Below are positions 61,429-64,000 of a stretch of DNA of 64,000 nt, piece by piece. Numbering within the stretch: position 1 is the first letter of the stretch; every line of letters starts with the position of its first letter. Where the stretch lies: positions 23,951,001-24,015,000 of the forward strand of contig CM049396.1 of the NCBI GenBank assembly GCA_026929865.2, in the 5' to 3' direction. This DNA is from Hyperoplus lanceolatus. Lineage: Eukaryota > Chordata > Actinopteri > Uranoscopiformes > Ammodytidae. The notes under the pieces are model-generated. The model searched no databases and had not been told where the DNA came from. It saw only the letters and a list, made by a program, of their open reading frames with translations. The position numbers and the translations under genes were made by a program.

Positions 61429-62702
61429 TCACAGCCACAGGAAGGAAGTGGATGAGGGGGACAGCCGGGACAGCAGGCGGCAGACCTAGTCGGACAGGAA
61501 TCAAGACACAGCAAATGTTTACGATTTTGTATGTGACTTCATATCATGTCTTTGGCAAACAAATCAGAAACATGTAAATACTTACTTTGAGCTCTCTTTG
61601 CTTATGGTGACAGCAGAGGTTCAGTTGTTGCTGCAGACGGCTCAGTAGAACAGACGTTCTGGAAAGAATATTAAACATTTCATTATTTTTAACTGGAACA
61701 TAGAGAAAAAATATTAATTGACACTTTACATAGTTTATTGTCAAGCTAACATGCTTAAAAGGAAGTTTCTTCTATGTGCTCTGACTCTGTGAAGTGCTCT
61801 TTGTTTAGAACCTACATCACACCGTTATATACTGCTCAGTTGTGGTCTAACTGTGAAAAAAGAGTATGCAGAGGCTCAAGGTAGCATAATATGTTTTACG
61901 TGTCCCCTCTGAAAAGCTGCTATAAGGTTTAGACGGCATTGGTGCAATAGCCTGTTTATCCTAAAAGTCAATATGCAATTTTTATGTATTTCCTTACTGT
62001 ATGATGTGTTATATGGACCTGTGTCAGCAATAAAGCTGTATCATTATAAAGACAGTACATCAATATTTTTTAAATGTGAATACAGGTTAAATATCACACA
62101 CCTGGAGCTGTGATGACCGTCTGTGTGGACAGGAGAGTTTCTGTTTCCAGCAATAGAAACATCAGCTTGTGAGGAAGAGAGACAGTGTTTTAATATGTTA
62201 CAGGCATTATTATGTATGTATATAAAAATAAATGAGGAAGGTTTAAATCTCCGCCCAGGCACTTTTACTGTCTGCATATTATCACTATATCTGCCTAGAT
62301 CTTAATTACATGTCTGCCTTTCTTTCTCCCCCATGACTTAAGTAATACCTACTGTAGGCCTATGTGTACATTGTCTTAACCTTTTGGGCATCTCAGATAT
62401 CAGTAATGCTATTGTAGTTTTTTTTTAACTTGTGTTGAGATTGTCATCTTAAATTTGGAGTTAATTTACAGCAAAATGTCTTCATTTATTTTACCTCTCA
62501 ACGTTGGCTTAACATATTATAAAAACGTAAATGGTGTAGTAAAATAAAGCATGCATGACAGGTAGGCCAACGAGCGACTGTTATCTCGTTCACGTAAACG
62601 GGACAAAGTCTGACATCATCGACAGAAAGTATCACTGCACATTCGTACATCGTCCATTGTTTAATTCACCGAAGTATTACTTTAAAATGTAGATAACTCA
62701 CC
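61429..62702 (-). other. Candidate spliced transcription unit inside hAT element D
   Basis: On the minus strand: exon 1 ends AAAAG at 62702 before GTGAGT; exon 2 62165-62102 follows a pyrimidine-rich CTCTCTTCCTCACAAG and precedes GTGTGT; exon 3 61658-61586 follows ATATTCTTTCCAG and precedes GTAAGT; exon 4 starts at 61485 after GATTCCTGTCCGACTAG and reaches TGA at 61429. Phases 1, 2 and 0 are compatible, giving one open frame across all four (VDFAVWRDFTDK, then ADVSIAGNRNSPVHTDGHHS, then TSVLLSRLQQQLNLCCHH, then VCRLLSRL). No in-frame ATG was found; an in-frame TAG lies about 28 codons upstream of the exon 1 donor. An AATAAA is at 60810-60815. It is either a captured host gene fragment or the element's own transcript. 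The product is unrecognised. Confidence 0.3.
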
Positions 62703-63545
62703 TTTTATCAGTAAAGTCTCTCCACACAGCGAAATCCACACGGTAGCCCTGAGCGACGTTCACTCGTCCAGCATAGACCCAACAGCATCTAGCTGACTAT
62801 TGCTGCTCTCATCTCATCCTCTCAGAAAGGTTTTTAAAATCCTCGACAAAATACCTTCTCCACCGTCCACCGAACAGCAAACAAGGGAAGCAGAAGAGTG
62901 CCTTCTTATGATCGATAGCCGTTAGCCTTCTTTAGCATAGCTACCACTCCACATTATAGGTTATTGTCCGGTAGATAGTGGGCAGTGCACCAAATGGTTT
63001 TACTAGCCTACCAATTTCTCTTCTAGACTAAGGGTCTCAAACCTGTGCTCCAAAAATGATCTACTTCATTCATGTTGTCGACTCGCTTTCGTTTGTGTGC
63101 CTCTGACATCTTTGTGTAGTGTTGTGTTAGCTACGTTATCCTGGCTTCTCCGTCCTTCTCTTCTTCGGGCTACCACTGGACTTTTCGCGGCACTACAGCG
63201 TCACAGTAGTGGAACGAACCATGATGTCCATATATGTCTTTTCCAGTGCCGGAGGGGCAGCGCCCGTTGGGCTAAAATAATCTCCGTCCACTATAACAGA
63301 GAAACACTACGAGCACGCGCATTTCGCAGTTGTTCACGTACATACACATTGCATTGCGCAGGAGGGGCAAAAGGCGAACGAGCCCCTTAGCCCTTCGGCC
63401 CAAATCTGACTGGCTCACACGGCTGCCGTAGTCTGACTGCAGAGACCATGGACATGGCACAGGCCATGGCAGAGACACAAATCAGACAAATGCAATCTGA
63501 AGAAGCAAGCTAGGGTCGGCAAAAATGAACTAAAAGCGCCAAACT

Positions 63546-63561
63546 TTTTTTTTGATATATA

Positions 63562-63608
<47 letters not shown>

Positions 63609-63610
63609 CT
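63546..63610. repeat. T-run / (AT)n / T-run low-complexity tract
   Basis: TTTTTTTTTGATATATATAT then a long AT run, then about 18 T, near the right end of hAT element D. Confidence 0.9.
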
Positions 63611-64000
63611 TGTGAGAGTAGGTGGGGCTTCGCCCCACGTGCCCCTAATGACCAGTCGCCACTGACTATATAGATATATAGTCTTTCCACTATTGGCTCC
63701 GATGTCCAGGTTGGTGAAAATATTAGACAGCCGAGGTCACGACCCTGCTAGGGGTGTCCGGGGGTATGCCTCCCCGGGAGATTTTTTTTTTTACCTTTTT
63801 AAAGTGAAATGCATGAATCTGGTGCACTTTGAGAGGAAAATTAAGAGGCTAAATCTGAGGAATTTTGTGTGAACAAATAATTTGGAGACACTGGGTCAGA
63901 TGAATTAGAAGCTATTGAAATATATATCCATAGAAATATAAATTTGAAATAAAATATTACGCAGGGTCCTCTGGGTTGGGCTTGGTGCTCTCTTTCTTTT

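Larger units (their letters stand above)
60302..63664. mobile_element. hAT element D, 3363 bp, perfect 8-bp TSD, carrying gene-like blocks
   Basis: It starts CAGTGGCGTTTCTAGG and ends GACCAGTCGCCACTG, sharing the 8-bp terminus CAGTGGCG. The octamer ACTATATA flanks both ends (60294-60301 and 63665-63672). Subterminal GGTCTGGGGGTCCCCCCCCA followed by GAAAAAATTTGAGCTTCAAA matches the layout of element C. No hAT transposase motif is visible. The interior 61429-62702 contains splice-consistent minus-strand blocks (separate entry). A long T/AT tract lies near the right end (63546-63610). Confidence 0.92.
59913..64000. mobile_element. Outer hAT-like element (runs off window), split by the 60302 element
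   Basis: It starts CAGGCCCGGTTCTAG at 59913, a hAT-style terminus with a GGGTGGGCC subterminal block. The sequence after the inner element (63673 on) contains GGGGTGTCCGGGGGTATGCC and TCCCCGGGAGATTTTTTTTT, a subterminal hairpin type seen in this group. The right terminus should lie beyond 64000. The octamer before the start is GTCAGTAG. Partial evidence only. Confidence 0.4.

Noticed and set aside
61304-61504. 66-codon ORF overlapping candidate exon 4 in another frame
   Set aside because: Incompatible with the phase of the upstream blocks; kept only as an alternative reading.

Overview
The window looks like non-coding nuclear DNA of a ray-finned (teleost) fish, perhaps a percomorph. The evidence is long (CA)n/(TG)n microsatellites, many hAT and Tc1/mariner-style MITEs with teleost-type termini, a tRNA-headed SINE with a fish-type body, and several non-LTR retrotransposon fragments. 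I see no exon of a recognisable host protein-coding gene, no rRNA or tRNA gene, no CRISPR and no bacterial features. Every ORF with recognisable protein motifs belongs to a retrotransposon. Most other long ORFs lie in simple repeats, palindromes or unique sequence without motifs.

Layout. 1-5.6 kb: mostly unique sequence with small repeat relics. 5.6-8.5 kb: a 5'-truncated but otherwise well preserved LINE on the minus strand, with endonuclease and reverse transcriptase, broken by one frameshift and abutting a (TCTA)n tract. 10.5-11.7 kb: a 1.15-kb foldback made of one MITE and an inverted partial copy. 15.1-16.2 kb: a TA-flanked 1.1-kb DNA element. 19.3 kb: a 228-bp TAA-flanked MITE. 22.0-23.4 kb: a second, more truncated LINE on the plus strand. 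24.4-25.4 kb: a candidate hAT-like element containing a 148-bp hairpin MITE. 30.7-32.2 kb: a hAT MITE with an 8-bp target duplication, next to a 558-bp Tc1-type foldback MITE. 34.3 kb: another MITE. 37.0-37.6 kb: a SINE and a second dispersed repeat. 41.4-42.0 kb: a nested pair of MITEs.

The last 18 kb is a transposon nest. At 46.5-52.4 kb two hAT elements landed 13 bp apart. The second contains a third hAT element and a LINE derivative that keeps ORF1 and a LINE 3' end but has lost its reverse transcriptase. At 55.5-58.9 kb a degenerate repeat is split by a CpG-rich, promoter/LTR-like block and another repeat. At 59.9 kb an element with a hAT-like terminus appears to start and run off the window; it is split by a 3.36-kb hAT element (60302-63664) that carries four splice-compatible blocks on the minus strand.

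Five hAT insertions (30707, 46496, 47881, 48337, 60302) have perfect 8-bp target-site duplications that can be read directly. No genes here work together in a pathway. The window records successive transposon insertions in an intergenic or intronic stretch. Family names are from pattern memory only; no database was searched.
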